Shown: in pieces, positions 49,397 through 58,048 of the stretch
Position numbering within the stretch: position 1 is the first letter of the stretch
Layout: every line of letters begins with the position of its first letter
From: an uncultured Clostridia bacterium
GTDB taxonomy: Bacteria; Bacillota; Clostridia; Christensenellales; Aristaeellaceae
NCBI GenBank assembly: GCA_934667105.1
Contig: CAKULG010000003.1
Location: 1-64,000, forward strand
DNA length: 64,000 nucleotides
Direction of reading: 5' to 3'
Translations under genes and position numbers: made by a program
Notes under the pieces: generated by a model
Database searches by the model: none
Told to the model about the DNA's origin: nothing
Seen by the model: the letters and a program-made list of their open reading frames with translations, nothing else

Positions 49397-49942
49397 TTAC
49401 AGACTGTAAAGCTCCACGGCGGTTTCCCCGTCAATTTCGGGAACCTTCACGGCCACAATTTCGGCATGAGAGGTGGGAATATTTTTCCCCACGAAATCCG
49501 CTCGGATGGGCAGCTCCCGGTGCCCGCGATCGACAAGAATCGCCAGCTGAATCTGGGCGGGGCGGCCCATCTGGAAAAGCGCGTCGATGGCCGCCCGGGC
49601 TGTGCGCCCGGTATAGAGAACATCGTCCACCAGCACGATGCGCTTGCCCGTAATGGAAAAAGGCACGGCGGTTTCATTCAATTTGGGCTGCGCGTCGGCG
49701 CAGACGGGGGAGAGATCGTCCCGGTAGAGGGTAATATCCAGCACGCCTACGGGCACGGCCTTGCCCTCAATGGCGGAGATTTTTTCCCCGATCGCCCGGG
49801 CCAGCGGCTCGCCCCGGCGGCGGATGCCCACCAGCGCTACGTCGTCGCAGCCGCCGTTGCGCTCCAATATTTCATGGGCGATGCGCGTCAGCGCGCGGTT
49901 CACCATGCTTTCATCCATTAATCGCGCTTTCAATTCGGGCAT
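49397..49942 (-). CDS. pyrR: PyrR, pyrimidine operon attenuation regulator / uracil phosphoribosyltransferase
   Basis: The 181-residue protein has the PRPP-binding loop RIVLVDDVLYTGRTARA, VALVGIRRRGEPLA near the N-terminus and LAILVDRGHRELPIRADFVG with PTSHAEIVAV, all specific to PyrR. In Bacillus it binds pyr mRNA leaders in the presence of UMP and favours termination, with weak uracil phosphoribosyltransferase activity. No pyrimidine biosynthesis gene is in the window, so its targets lie elsewhere. It is 7 bases after the CapA gene. Confidence 0.95.
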   Translation of the reverse strand: MPELKARLMDESMVNRALTRIAHEILERNGGCDDVALVGIRRRGEPLARAIGEKISAIEGKAVPVGVLDITLYRDDLSPVCADAQPKLNETAVPFSITGKRIVLVDDVLYTGRTARAAIDALFQMGRPAQIQLAILVDRGHRELPIRADFVGKNIPTSHAEIVAVKVPEIDGETAVELYSL

Positions 49943-49949
49943 GCTGATT

Positions 49950-51110
49950 TCACTCCCATTCCAGCGGATACGACGAAACGGCGTAATCCAGATTCTTGGA
50001 ATTGTTTTTCATGGTGTTCAGAATCGTTGTGATGTTGGATTGATCGGTAAGCGGCGTGATGGCGAAATCGTTGTAATCCTTCCGGGAGGAAATGCGGCAG
50101 GGAATAATGCGGAAGGGATTGCCAATAATCTGGCCATCCTTGATGCGGAAGCGGGTTTGGAAAATAAAGGTGAACATATCGCTGGGCTTACTATTGCCCG
50201 CGAAGGAGCAATTGGCCAGGGAATAAACGATGTAGCGCCCCTGATAGCATTCGATGGGGTTAATGCGGTGGCTGTGATGGCCCAGCACCAGATCGGCCCC
50301 CGCGTCGATGGCGGCGCGCCCCAGCATCACTTGGTTGCTCTTGGGGGCGTAATCCTTTTCCTCGCCCCAATGGAAGCTGACGATCACCAGATCGCAGGTT
50401 TGTTTTGCGGCGGCGATATCGCTGGCCACCACGCCCTTTAATTCCTCGGAAGAAATGGGCTGGTTCAGCGTCTGATATGCCAGCATGGCGATTTTTACGC
50501 CCTGGGCCTCGTAATAACCCGCGCTTTTTGCGTTGCTCCAAACGATGCCGGCCTCGTCCATGGTTTTGATGGTGGAGGCAATCCCGTCCTCGCCAAAATC
50601 GCCCACATGGTTATTTTCCATGGTGACGGCTTCCACGCTGTTGTTGCGCAGCGCTTCTACATAGCTGGTGGGGGCCAGGAAAAGGAAGCTGTTGTTTTTC
50701 TTCCTGCTGGGGATGGTGTAATCATCCGCCAGCACGCCCTCAAAATTGGCGATGGTCAAATCGTCCTCCTCGAAAATATCCTTTACGTTGCGGAAAATGA
50801 AATTAATATCGCCGTTTTGCTTTTTCAGTTCAGTTTCGAAAATAGAAGCGCCCTTGTGCTGCACGTTGCGGCCGATGGTCACGTCGCCCACAGCCGTGAT
50901 GGTCAGCAGCACGCTGCCGTCCGCCTGCAGGACGGGGGCGGGCGTTGCCGTGGGCTGTGGGGGGGCAACGGCCTGGCCGTTCTCCTCCGCCGCGGGGGCG
51001 GCGCCTGCGCTGGGATAAACGATTTCCTCCTCCTCGTCCGCGCGGCAACCGGAAATCAGCCCGGAAAGCAGCAGTGTGAGCGCCAACAAGGCAGATAAGA
51101 ATTTACGCAT
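49950..51110 (-). CDS. CapA-family lipoprotein (poly-gamma-glutamate synthesis-like)
   Basis: The 386-residue protein has a lipoprotein signal (LLSGLISGC, Cys22) followed by an acidic, Pro/Ala-rich linker. The metallophosphatase-like CapA domain (about 70-370) shows TAVGDVTIGRNVQ, ANFEGVLADD, ENNHVGDFGEDGI, SFHWGEEKDYAP and GHHSHRINPIE, the metal-ligand motifs. In Bacillus CapA helps make or export poly-gamma-glutamate; no capB/C is near, so another envelope role is possible. It lies between the aminotransferase and pyrR genes. Confidence 0.87.
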   Translation of the reverse strand: MRKFLSALLALTLLLSGLISGCRADEEEEIVYPSAGAAPAAEENGQAVAPPQPTATPAPVLQADGSVLLTITAVGDVTIGRNVQHKGASIFETELKKQNGDINFIFRNVKDIFEEDDLTIANFEGVLADDYTIPSRKKNNSFLFLAPTSYVEALRNNSVEAVTMENNHVGDFGEDGIASTIKTMDEAGIVWSNAKSAGYYEAQGVKIAMLAYQTLNQPISSEELKGVVASDIAAAKQTCDLVIVSFHWGEEKDYAPKSNQVMLGRAAIDAGADLVLGHHSHRINPIECYQGRYIVYSLANCSFAGNSKPSDMFTFIFQTRFRIKDGQIIGNPFRIIPCRISSRKDYNDFAITPLTDQSNITTILNTMKNNSKNLDYAVSSYPLEWE

Positions 51111-51128
51111 CGTTTCCTCCTTTTATTG

Positions 51129-52304
51129 TTAAAGACTGCGGATAAAACGTCCCATCCGCTCAAACGCCTCCAGCATATGATCCATGGCGGTGGCGTAGCA
51201 GCAGCGGATGTGCCCCGCGCCGTTTTGGCCGAAGGCGTCCCCGGGCACGCAGACCACCTTTTGCTCCCGCAGCAGGCGGGTGCAGAATTCCTCGCTGGTC
51301 AGGCCCAACGCCTTCACCGAGGGAAAGCAGTAAAACGCGCCCTTGGGCTCGAAGCATTCCAGCCCCATCTGCCTGAAAGCGTCCAGCATCACCCGGCGGC
51401 GGCGGTTATAGCTTTCCCGCATAGTAGAGACATCCTCATAATCATTTTCGCGGCCATGGCGAAGCGCCTGAATGCCCGCCACCTGGGCCTGCCGGGCGGC
51501 GCACATGATGGCGTACTGGTGCACCTTGTTCATTTCATAAATGATTTCCTGGGGCGCGCAGGCATAGCCAAGCCGCCAGCCCGTCATGGCAAATGCCTTG
51601 GAAAAGCCGTTGATGGTAACGGTGCGCTCCCGCATGCCGGGCAGCGCGGCGAAGGCCAGGCGTTCACCCTCGCCGGTATAGGTAAGTTCACCATAGATTT
51701 CATCGCTGATAACCAACAGATCGTGTTTTTCTGCCGCGGCGGCGATTTTTTCCATATCCGCCCGGCGCATCACCGCGCCGGTGGGATTATTGGGAAAGGG
51801 GAAAATAAGCGCCTTGGTGCGGGGGGTGACGACGGCCTCCAGGCATTCTGGCGTGAGGCGAAATTCATCCTCCGCCCGGGTGGCCACCGGCACGGGCACG
51901 CCGCCCGCAAAGGCGACGCAGGGGGCGTAGCTCACATAGCCCGGATCGGGGATAATCACTTCATCCCCCGGCTGAACGCACACCCGCAGCGCCAGATCGA
52001 TGGCTTCGCTGGCTCCAACCGTCACCATGATTTCCCGGTCGGGGGCATAGGAAACCTGGAAGCGCTTTTCAAGATACCGGGCGATTTCCTCCCGCAGGGG
52101 AAGCAGGCCCAGGTTGGGGGTATACTGGGTTTCGCCGTTGAGCAGGCTGTCGATGGCGGCGTTGCGGATATGATAGGGCGTGACGAAATCCGGCTCGCCC
52201 ACGCCCAGAGAAATGGCCCCCTGCATGGTGCCCGCCACATCGAAAAAGCGCCGGATACCGCTGGGGGGAACGGCGGCCACATGGGGAGAAATAAAGCGAT
52301 TCAT
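51129..52304 (-). CDS. Class I/II pyridoxal-phosphate aminotransferase
   Basis: The 391-residue protein has FPNNPTGAVM, SDEIYGELTY and the PLP lysine in NGFSKAFAMTGWRLGYA. VGEPDFVTPYHI at the N-terminus and the final IRCCYATAMDHMLEAFERM are typical of the PatA/AspC-like group, which uses 2-oxoglutarate with aromatic or aspartate-type amino acids. Its ATG overlaps the last base of the Lrp-type gene, and the pairing with an AsnC/Lrp regulator is common in Firmicutes. Exact substrate cannot be fixed. Confidence 0.92.
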   Translation of the reverse strand: MNRFISPHVAAVPPSGIRRFFDVAGTMQGAISLGVGEPDFVTPYHIRNAAIDSLLNGETQYTPNLGLLPLREEIARYLEKRFQVSYAPDREIMVTVGASEAIDLALRVCVQPGDEVIIPDPGYVSYAPCVAFAGGVPVPVATRAEDEFRLTPECLEAVVTPRTKALIFPFPNNPTGAVMRRADMEKIAAAAEKHDLLVISDEIYGELTYTGEGERLAFAALPGMRERTVTINGFSKAFAMTGWRLGYACAPQEIIYEMNKVHQYAIMCAARQAQVAGIQALRHGRENDYEDVSTMRESYNRRRRVMLDAFRQMGLECFEPKGAFYCFPSVKALGLTSEEFCTRLLREQKVVCVPGDAFGQNGAGHIRCCYATAMDHMLEAFERMGRFIRSL

Positions 52305-52795
52305 TATGGAGACACCGCCAATCTGTTATCCGCCCGCTCGCCCACGAAAATTACGCCGTCCTGCTTATAGCGCTTAAGGACAAAGCTGGTGGCCGTGCCG
52401 GTTACGGTGTCCAGGGGGCTGAGCTTTTCGCTGACAAAGAGCGCCAGTTCCTTGAGCGTGCGCGCCTCCACCAGCACCAGCAGATCATAGCTGCCGCTCA
52501 TGAGATACACGCTTTTCACTTCTTCAAAGCGGTAAATACGGCCCGCGATGGCGTCAAAGCCCATATCCCGCTGGGGCGTTACCTTCACCTCGATCATCGC
52601 TTCCACCCGTTCGCGCTCGGTACGGTCCCAATTGATAACGGGGGAATATTGCAGGATCACCCGGTCGGCCTCTAATTCGTCGATGGCCTGGCCCACCTGC
52701 TCCAGGGGCGCGCCCGTCATCACGGCAATGCGCTCCAGGGGCGTGCGGCAGTCCTCACAAAGAATTTCCAAAATCTGCATTTTCAGAGATTTCAT
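52304..52795 (-). CDS. Lrp/AsnC-family transcriptional regulator
   Basis: The 163-residue protein has an N-terminal helix-turn-helix (LEILCEDCRTPLERIAVMTG) and a RAM ligand-binding domain (VKSVYLMSGSYDLLVLVEAR). It probably senses an amino acid and regulates the aminotransferase, to whose start codon it is fused by one base of overlap. A 14-base gap separates it from pepF upstream. Confidence 0.9.
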   Translation of the reverse strand: MKSLKMQILEILCEDCRTPLERIAVMTGAPLEQVGQAIDELEADRVILQYSPVINWDRTERERVEAMIEVKVTPQRDMGFDAIAGRIYRFEEVKSVYLMSGSYDLLVLVEARTLKELALFVSEKLSPLDTVTGTATSFVLKRYKQDGVIFVGERADNRLAVSP

Positions 52796-52809
52796 CGTTC
52801 CAATGCTCC

Positions 52810-54588
52810 TTACTTTGCGGCGGGGATCAGTTCGTCCGCCAGCCGAATAAATTCTTCCACCTGATCGGTATACACCCGGAGGGACGCGCGCCAGAAATCC
52901 GCGCTGCGCACGTCGATGCCTACGCTGGCCGCCACATCGGCCACCATGCCTGAGCCGCAGCCGCGAAGCAGCCGGTTATACCTGGGCACAAAGGCAGAGC
53001 CCTGGGCCTGATATTGGGCGAACATGCCCGCGCCGAAAAGTTGGCCGAAGGCATAGGGAAAATTATAGAAGGAATAACCGGGCATGTAATAATGGGATTT
53101 GCAGGCCCACATGTAGGGATGCCGAACGTCCTTGCTCAGGCCGTCGCCATAGCTTTGCTCCTGCGCGTCCAGCATCAGGGCCTTCAGTTCATCCACCGAC
53201 AGGGTGTGGTCCTTCCGGCGTTCGATCACTTCGCGCTCAAAGAGGAAGCGGCTGTAGATATCCACGATGCACTGGGTGGTCTCCATCAGATTGCCCTCCA
53301 GGAGGGACAGGCGCTGGGCGGGCTCCGCCTGGGCCATGGCCGCGTTGGCCAGCAGCGTTTCATTGAAAATGGAGGCGGTTTCCGCCAGGGGCATGGGCGC
53401 GTTGGCCATGCAGGCGGGCAGCCCCGCCATGCAGCGGTTGTGCCAGGCGTGACCAAGCTCATGGGCGATGGTGCTCACATCCGAGAAGGAGCCGGCGAAA
53501 TTGGTCAGCACCCGGCTCATATCCTGATGATGCAGCTCGGCGCAGAACGCGCCGCCGCCCTTGCCCTCCCGGGGGAATACGTCGATCCAGCGGTTTTCAA
53601 AGGCATGATCGATAAAGCGGCCCATATCGGGGGAAAATTTGCTCATTTCCTGAATCAGCTTTTCCCGGGCTTCCTCGATGGAATACGCCTTGGGCGTGTA
53701 TCCGGCGGGGGAAAGGGGCGCGAACAGATCATAGAAGGGGATGCCGTCCGGATGGCCCAGCAGCGCGCCCTTTTTCCGCAGATATTTACGGAATGCGGGC
53801 AGCGCTTCCCGGATGGCGGCAAGCATGGCGTCCAGGGTTTCCTGATCCATATTGGAATTAAACAGCGTCTGGGCCAGAACGGAATCGAAATGCTCCGCTT
53901 CGATTTCCGTCAGCGCCTCACCCTTGATGCCGTTCAGGCAGGCGGCCATGGGAATTTCAATCTTGGCGTAGGCGGCCACCTCCGCCTCATAGGCCTCCCG
54001 GCGCACGGCGGGATCTGGATCATAGGCCATGCTGCGCACGGCGGAGAGGGGAAGCTGCTGCCCGCGGTAATCCACCTTCAGCGTGGCGTCCAACTTATCC
54101 CGCAGGTTGGAAAAGGCGTTGGCGCCGGACAGGGACATTTTCAGCATCCATTCTTCAATTTCCGGGGCCATCAGATGCGCGGCGGCTTCCCGGCTGCGGC
54201 GCAGGGAAAAGGCCACGGCTTGCAGCTTTTCGCTTTGCTGAATCAGGCGCTCCAAATCCGAAAGCCCGCCCAGATACCGGGTGTAAGCGGAGGAAAGCAG
54301 AGAAAGCCGCACGGAGAAATTCATCAGCCGGTCCATCAGCTGCTGCGCCCGTTCGTTGGCGGCCTCCACAGAAAGGGTCAGGCTGGAGAAGTTGCCCAGC
54401 TTGCCTTCCAGGCGGCTGATTTCCTCGAAAATATCCGTCATGCGCTCCAGCGTTTCCAGGGGCGCCGCGCCGGAGGCCAGCGTTTTTTCGCCCTGCTCCG
54501 CCGCTTCCTTCAGGGCGGCAAAATCCTTTTCGATTGCGGGGTCGTCAAAATTCTGATATAATACGGTTAAATCCCACGTCCAGTCCAT
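52810..54588 (-). CDS. pepF: Oligoendopeptidase F (M3 metallopeptidase)
   Basis: The 592-residue protein carries the zinc site HELGHAWH (HExxH) with the downstream Glu in PLAETASIFNE, and the all-helical M3 architecture with an N-terminal PepF domain (about 110-180). It hydrolyses peptides of about 7-17 residues in the cytoplasm. No signal peptide is present. The start at 54588 follows a GAGGAAA-like site. Confidence 0.95.
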   Translation of the reverse strand: MDWTWDLTVLYQNFDDPAIEKDFAALKEAAEQGEKTLASGAAPLETLERMTDIFEEISRLEGKLGNFSSLTLSVEAANERAQQLMDRLMNFSVRLSLLSSAYTRYLGGLSDLERLIQQSEKLQAVAFSLRRSREAAAHLMAPEIEEWMLKMSLSGANAFSNLRDKLDATLKVDYRGQQLPLSAVRSMAYDPDPAVRREAYEAEVAAYAKIEIPMAACLNGIKGEALTEIEAEHFDSVLAQTLFNSNMDQETLDAMLAAIREALPAFRKYLRKKGALLGHPDGIPFYDLFAPLSPAGYTPKAYSIEEAREKLIQEMSKFSPDMGRFIDHAFENRWIDVFPREGKGGGAFCAELHHQDMSRVLTNFAGSFSDVSTIAHELGHAWHNRCMAGLPACMANAPMPLAETASIFNETLLANAAMAQAEPAQRLSLLEGNLMETTQCIVDIYSRFLFEREVIERRKDHTLSVDELKALMLDAQEQSYGDGLSKDVRHPYMWACKSHYYMPGYSFYNFPYAFGQLFGAGMFAQYQAQGSAFVPRYNRLLRGCGSGMVADVAASVGIDVRSADFWRASLRVYTDQVEEFIRLADELIPAAK

Positions 54589-54610
54589 ATCGGTTTCCTC
54601 CTTGGCAAAA

Positions 54611-55300
54611 TTATTTATTCGCCTCGCGCTGGCGATTGGTAATCGCTTGCAGGCAGGTTTCCTTGCTTTCCTCCAAATGATGCTGCATCAGCGTCATCAT
54701 GCCGGGCAAATCGCGCTTTTCCAGCAGCTCCACCATTTGGTGATGCTCCTGGTGCGCGTTGGAGCGGCGCACGATGCTGGCGATGGTCATGGCGGAGAAG
54801 CGGATAATGTATTCCTCCTGGCTTTCGATCACGCGAAGAATGCGTATTTTATCCGAAAGGTGCTCGATGGTGCCGTGGAAGGCGCGGTTTAGCGTCGCCA
54901 GGGCCGCGGCGTCCGCCCGTTCCTGGGCCCCATCCATTTCCGTCAGGATGGCGCGCAGCTTTTGCAGCGCTTCGGGGGTGACGTTTTCAATGACAGAGGG
55001 AAGAATCAGCATCATCATCGCGTTTCGGATGGTGAAAATTTCGTCGATATCCTGGATGGTGAAAGCGCGCACCACAACGCCGCGATGCAGCACGTATTCC
55101 ACCAGGCCGTCCCGCTCCAGCTTACGCAGGGCTTCCCTTAAAGGCGTGCGGCTGATGTGCAGCTGCTCGGCGTAGGCGGTTTCCACGATGCGGGAACCGG
55201 CGGGAAGCTGCCCGGTGATGATGGCGTGCTTCAACTGTTCATAGGCGATATCGCGGATGGGCCGGTTTTCCGAGACGACGTCGAAAGGCTGATTAGACAT
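54611..55300 (-). CDS. GntR-family (FadR/FCD subgroup) transcriptional regulator
   Basis: From the ATG at 55300 (GAGGGGG 7-8 bases upstream) the 229-residue protein has the GntR winged helix (AYEQLKHAIITGQLPAGSR and ISRTPLREALRKLERDGLVE) and a C-terminal FCD-type helical ligand domain with FHGTIEHLSDKIRIL, whose His may bind metal. It faces comF across a region holding an inverted repeat at its own transcription start, so it is probably autoregulated. Ligand unknown. Confidence 0.92.
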   Translation of the reverse strand: MSNQPFDVVSENRPIRDIAYEQLKHAIITGQLPAGSRIVETAYAEQLHISRTPLREALRKLERDGLVEYVLHRGVVVRAFTIQDIDEIFTIRNAMMMLILPSVIENVTPEALQKLRAILTEMDGAQERADAAALATLNRAFHGTIEHLSDKIRILRVIESQEEYIIRFSAMTIASIVRRSNAHQEHHQMVELLEKRDLPGMMTLMQHHLEESKETCLQAITNRQREANK

Positions 55301-55327
55301 GGAAATTCCCCCTCTGACATGGCTTGC

Positions 55328-55347
55328 ATACATACGGTTAAATGTAT
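55328..55347. promoter_or_regulatory. Operator-like inverted repeat at the GntR gene start
   Basis: ATACAT and ATGTAT flank an 8-bp spacer, directly at and after the predicted start of the GntR transcript. FadR-type regulators bind such AT-rich repeats. Confidence 0.5.
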
Positions 55348-55355
55348 ACAATGTT

Positions 55356-55384
55356 ATAATACCGTCGATCGATTTTGATGTCAA
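55356..55384 (-). promoter_or_regulatory. Sigma-A promoter of the GntR gene
   Basis: On the minus strand TTGACA (55379-55384), a 17-bp spacer and TATTAT (55356-55361). Confidence 0.75.
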
Positions 55385-55400
55385 GTATTCTATATTTTTT

Positions 55401-55431
55401 TGTCGAAAAACAGCGGCCAGGGGTGTATAAT
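55401..55431 (+). promoter_or_regulatory. comF promoter with a perfect Spo0A box
   Basis: TATAAT at 55426-55431 has no good -35 box. A perfect Spo0A box, TGTCGAA, sits at 55401-55407, where the -35 region should be, as at Spo0A-controlled promoters. Confidence 0.45.
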
Positions 55432-55460
55432 AAGGAAAAGCAAGGAAAGGGGGGAAGCGC

Positions 55461-56252
55461 GTGCGCTTGCGCGAAGCGACGAAGGCCGGGCGATACCTGC
55501 GGGCTGCCTGGGAAGGAATGCTTGGGCTGCTGTATCCCCACGCGGCCAATTGCCTGTGCTGCGGGCATCCGCGCCTGGCGGCGGAAGAGGACTGTCTGTG
55601 CCCTACCTGCCGGGAGGCCGTCGCCCGACTGCGCGTGCCTGCTCAGGCGTGCAATCGCTGCCTTTCGCCGGTGAAGAGAAACCAGCGCTGCGCCTTCTGC
55701 ACTTCCTTCGCCATGCGCAACATTGCGGCGGTTTACGCGCCCTTTCGCTATGCCGCCCAGGTGCGCACGCTGATTCACGCCTTTAAATTCAACGCCTGCG
55801 ACGAGGCGCTGGCCACCCTCGCCCCCGCCATGGCGGACGCGCTGACCAGCCGGGATTACGATTGCATCGTGCCCGTTCCGCTGCATCCGGCGCGGCTGCG
55901 GGCACGGGGTGTGAACCAGGCCCTCCTGCTGGCCAGAGCGCTAGGCGCGGAAACGGGCATTCCCGTTCGCGAACTGCTGCTGCGCACGCGCTTTCAGCGG
56001 CCGCAGAGCCGCACGGCCCTGAAAAACAGGCGGGAAAACGTGCGCGGCGCTTTTTCCTGCAAGGCCGGGGCGGAGGGGCTGCGGATTCTGCTGGTGGACG
56101 ATGTGCGCACCTCTGGCAGCACGGCGGACGCCTGCGCGGCCGCGCTGCTTTCCCGGGGCGCGCGGAGCGTTGGACTTTGCGTTTCCGCCGTGGTTTACAG
56201 AAGCGGGAAAAAGAAGAAATCAGCGCCTGCGCCGCTTCGCTTTCCTTTTTAA
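55461..56252 (+). CDS. comF: ComF-family phosphoribosyltransferase-like competence protein
   Basis: The 263-residue protein starts at GTG after AAAGGGGGGAA. The N-terminus has a four-cysteine zinc site (CLCCGHPR, CLCPTCRE) and a further pair (CNRCLSPV, RCAFC). The C-terminal half is a type I PRTase fold with YDCIVPVPLHPARLRARG and the PRPP loop ILLVDDVRTSGSTADAC. ComF helps DNA uptake during transformation. With comM and dprA in this window it suggests that a competence machinery is present. Confidence 0.93.
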   Translation: MRLREATKAGRYLRAAWEGMLGLLYPHAANCLCCGHPRLAAEEDCLCPTCREAVARLRVPAQACNRCLSPVKRNQRCAFCTSFAMRNIAAVYAPFRYAAQVRTLIHAFKFNACDEALATLAPAMADALTSRDYDCIVPVPLHPARLRARGVNQALLLARALGAETGIPVRELLLRTRFQRPQSRTALKNRRENVRGAFSCKAGAEGLRILLVDDVRTSGSTADACAAALLSRGARSVGLCVSAVVYRSGKKKKSAPAPLRFPF

Positions 56253-56323
56253 TTAGTTTTCGCTTTTCCTTAAGCACGTCCTATTGTTTACCGTTCGTTA
56301 AAACTTTAGCCACATATTCCCGT

Positions 56324-56329
56324 TATAAT
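56324..56329 (+). promoter_or_regulatory. -10 box of the candidate small RNA
   Basis: TATAAT, 7 bases before the first hairpin of the RNA at 56336. No convincing -35 box is visible, so an activator may be needed. Confidence 0.45.
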
Positions 56330-56335
56330 CAAAAT

Positions 56336-56418
56336 CGTGGATGAAAGACATCCACCCTCTCTCCCCTTCAAAAAGGCGGGCCCGCGGCTAACTTCCGGCT
56401 GCGGGCCTTGCCTTTTTT
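56336..56418 (+). ncRNA. Candidate C-rich trans-acting small RNA
   Basis: About 83 nt between comF and pgi with no ORF. It starts with a perfect hairpin (GTGGATG-AAAGA-CATCCAC, 56337-56355), continues with an unpaired pyrimidine stretch CCTCTCTCCCCTTC (56356-56369), and ends in a strong terminator stem (56373-56414) followed by six T. Two hairpins flanking a CCCCUCU-like single strand in 80-odd nt is the plan of Bacillus FsrA, and C-rich loops are the seed of many Firmicutes sRNAs, which pair with Shine-Dalgarno sequences. Relation to FsrA is inferred from shape only; no Fur box is seen. Confidence 0.55.
56373..56418 (+). terminator. Terminator of the candidate small RNA
   Basis: GGGCCCGCGGC at 56378-56388 pairs with GGCTGCGGGCC at 56397-56407 (TAACTTCC loop), extended by AAGGC/GCCTT outside, followed by TTTTTT. 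Confidence 0.85.
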
Positions 56419-56424
56419 CGTCCG

Positions 56425-56476
56425 TGTATCCAAGAAATTCGCGGAAATTTTGTATCCAAGAAATGCGCGGAAATTT
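56425..56476 (+). repeat. 26-bp tandem duplication upstream of pgi
   Basis: Two adjacent 26-bp copies beginning TGTATCCAAGAAAT and ending GCGGAAATTT (56425-56450, 56451-56476) differ by one base. They lie just upstream of the pgi promoter and could be binding sites for an activator or a replication-slippage duplication. Confidence 0.85.
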
Positions 56477-56500
56477 TTTGTGGTATTTTTCGCGCGGCTG

Positions 56501-56509
56501 TGCTATAAT
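56501..56509 (+). promoter_or_regulatory. Extended -10 promoter of pgi
   Basis: TGCTATAAT gives an extended -10 element; a poor TTGTGG lies 19 bp upstream. Confidence 0.5.
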
Positions 56510-56544
56510 AAGCGGCGATTCGAAATGAGGAGGATCAGATAAAA

Positions 56545-57975
56545 ATGGAAACGTGCGAAAAATGCTGCGGTCAGCAGATTCGGCTGAATGTGAATATGAT
56601 GATGGCGGACGCGCTGGGCGAAAAGGGCGTTCAGCCCGCCCAGGTGGACGCGATGGCCGCCGCTGCGGCCGCCGCCGCGAAGGCCGTGGAGCTGCATCGT
56701 GGCACGGGCTGGCTGGGCTGGACAGAGTTGCCCTATAACCAGGATGAAATCGTGCGCGATATCGAGGAAACCGCCGCGGCGGTTCGCAAAGATTTCGAGG
56801 CCTTCGTGGTGCTGGGCATCGGCGGCAGCGCCCTGGGCCCCATTGCGGTGCAGCAGGCGCTGAATCATCTGCATTATAACGAATTGCCCGATGGCAAGCG
56901 TCCCGGCCCGCGTTTCTATGTGGAAGATAATATCGATCCCGAGCGCATGGCCGCGCTGTTCGATGTGATCGATGTGAAAAAGACCTGCTTTAACATCATC
57001 ACCAAATCCGGCGCAACGGCGGAAACCATGAGCCAGTATCTCATTCTTTCCGACGCGCTGAAAAAAGCGGTGGGCGAGGGCTGGAACAAGCATATCATCG
57101 CCACCACCGATCATGAAAAGGGCAATCTGATTCGCCTGGCCAAGGAAGAGAATTTCAAGCTGTTCTATATCCCCTCCTCTGTGGGCGGCCGCTTCAGCGA
57201 GTTGTCTCCCGTGGGCCTGCTGCCCGCCGCCGTGTGCGGCGTCGATATCCGCGCCATGCTCAAGGGCGCCGCGGCCATGGATGCGCGCTGCAAAACGGAA
57301 AACGTGTGGCAGAACCCCGCCCTGCTGGAAGCGGTGCTGCAATATATCTGCATGCAGGAGAAGCACGTCAACATTCAGGTGGTGATGCCCTATGCGGACA
57401 GCCTGAAATATATGGCCGACTGGTTCTGCCAGCTGTGGGCCGAATCCCTGGGCAAGAACGTGACCCGGGGCGGCAAGCCCTGCCATGTGGGCCAGACGCC
57501 CACCAAGGCCCTGGGCGTGACCGATCAGCACAGCCAGCTTCAGCTTTACACCGAGGGCCCCTTTGATAAGGTGGTCACGCTGATGAAGGTGGAAGCTTTC
57601 CGGGAAACCACGGAAATTCCCCATGGCTGCCCCGCGTTTTCCGATGTGGCCTTCCTGGGCGGAAAAACTCTGAACCAGCTTATCGAGGCGGAGCGCCAGG
57701 GCACGGAATACGCCCTGTATAAGGCGGGCCGTATGAGCCAGACCATCGTGATGCCCGCAGTGAACGCCTATACCATCGGCCAGCTGATTTTCTTCTTTGA
57801 AATGGCCACCGCCTACGCGGGCGAGCTGCTCAACATCGACGCTTTTAATCAGCCGGGTGTGGAGGAAAGCAAGATCGCTTCCTACGCCGTGCTGGGCAAC
57901 ACCAATGAAAAATACGCCAAGAAGCGCGAAGAAATGAAGCTGCGCGCCGAGCAGAAGGCGCAGTATACGCTGTAA
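56545..57975 (+). CDS. pgi: Glucose-6-phosphate isomerase
   Basis: The 476-residue protein has LGIGGSALGP near residue 92, ITKSGATAETMS, SVGGRFSELSPVG and a late active-site lysine in FNQPGVEESKI, all typical of PGI. It is of the shorter Firmicutes type. It interconverts glucose-6-phosphate and fructose-6-phosphate. The N-terminus contains a small cysteine cluster (CEKCCG) that is not part of the fold. GGAGG lies 11 bases before the ATG. Downstream is a 19-bp perfect-stem terminator. Confidence 0.95.
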   Translation: METCEKCCGQQIRLNVNMMMADALGEKGVQPAQVDAMAAAAAAAAKAVELHRGTGWLGWTELPYNQDEIVRDIEETAAAVRKDFEAFVVLGIGGSALGPIAVQQALNHLHYNELPDGKRPGPRFYVEDNIDPERMAALFDVIDVKKTCFNIITKSGATAETMSQYLILSDALKKAVGEGWNKHIIATTDHEKGNLIRLAKEENFKLFYIPSSVGGRFSELSPVGLLPAAVCGVDIRAMLKGAAAMDARCKTENVWQNPALLEAVLQYICMQEKHVNIQVVMPYADSLKYMADWFCQLWAESLGKNVTRGGKPCHVGQTPTKALGVTDQHSQLQLYTEGPFDKVVTLMKVEAFRETTEIPHGCPAFSDVAFLGGKTLNQLIEAERQGTEYALYKAGRMSQTIVMPAVNAYTIGQLIFFFEMATAYAGELLNIDAFNQPGVEESKIASYAVLGNTNEKYAKKREEMKLRAEQKAQYTL

Positions 57976-58048
57976 AAAAAGCGGCTTGCTGGGAAACAGC
58001 AGTATTTCTTGCCGATCTGCTTTATCCAATCGCATTTTTTGAAAAAGC

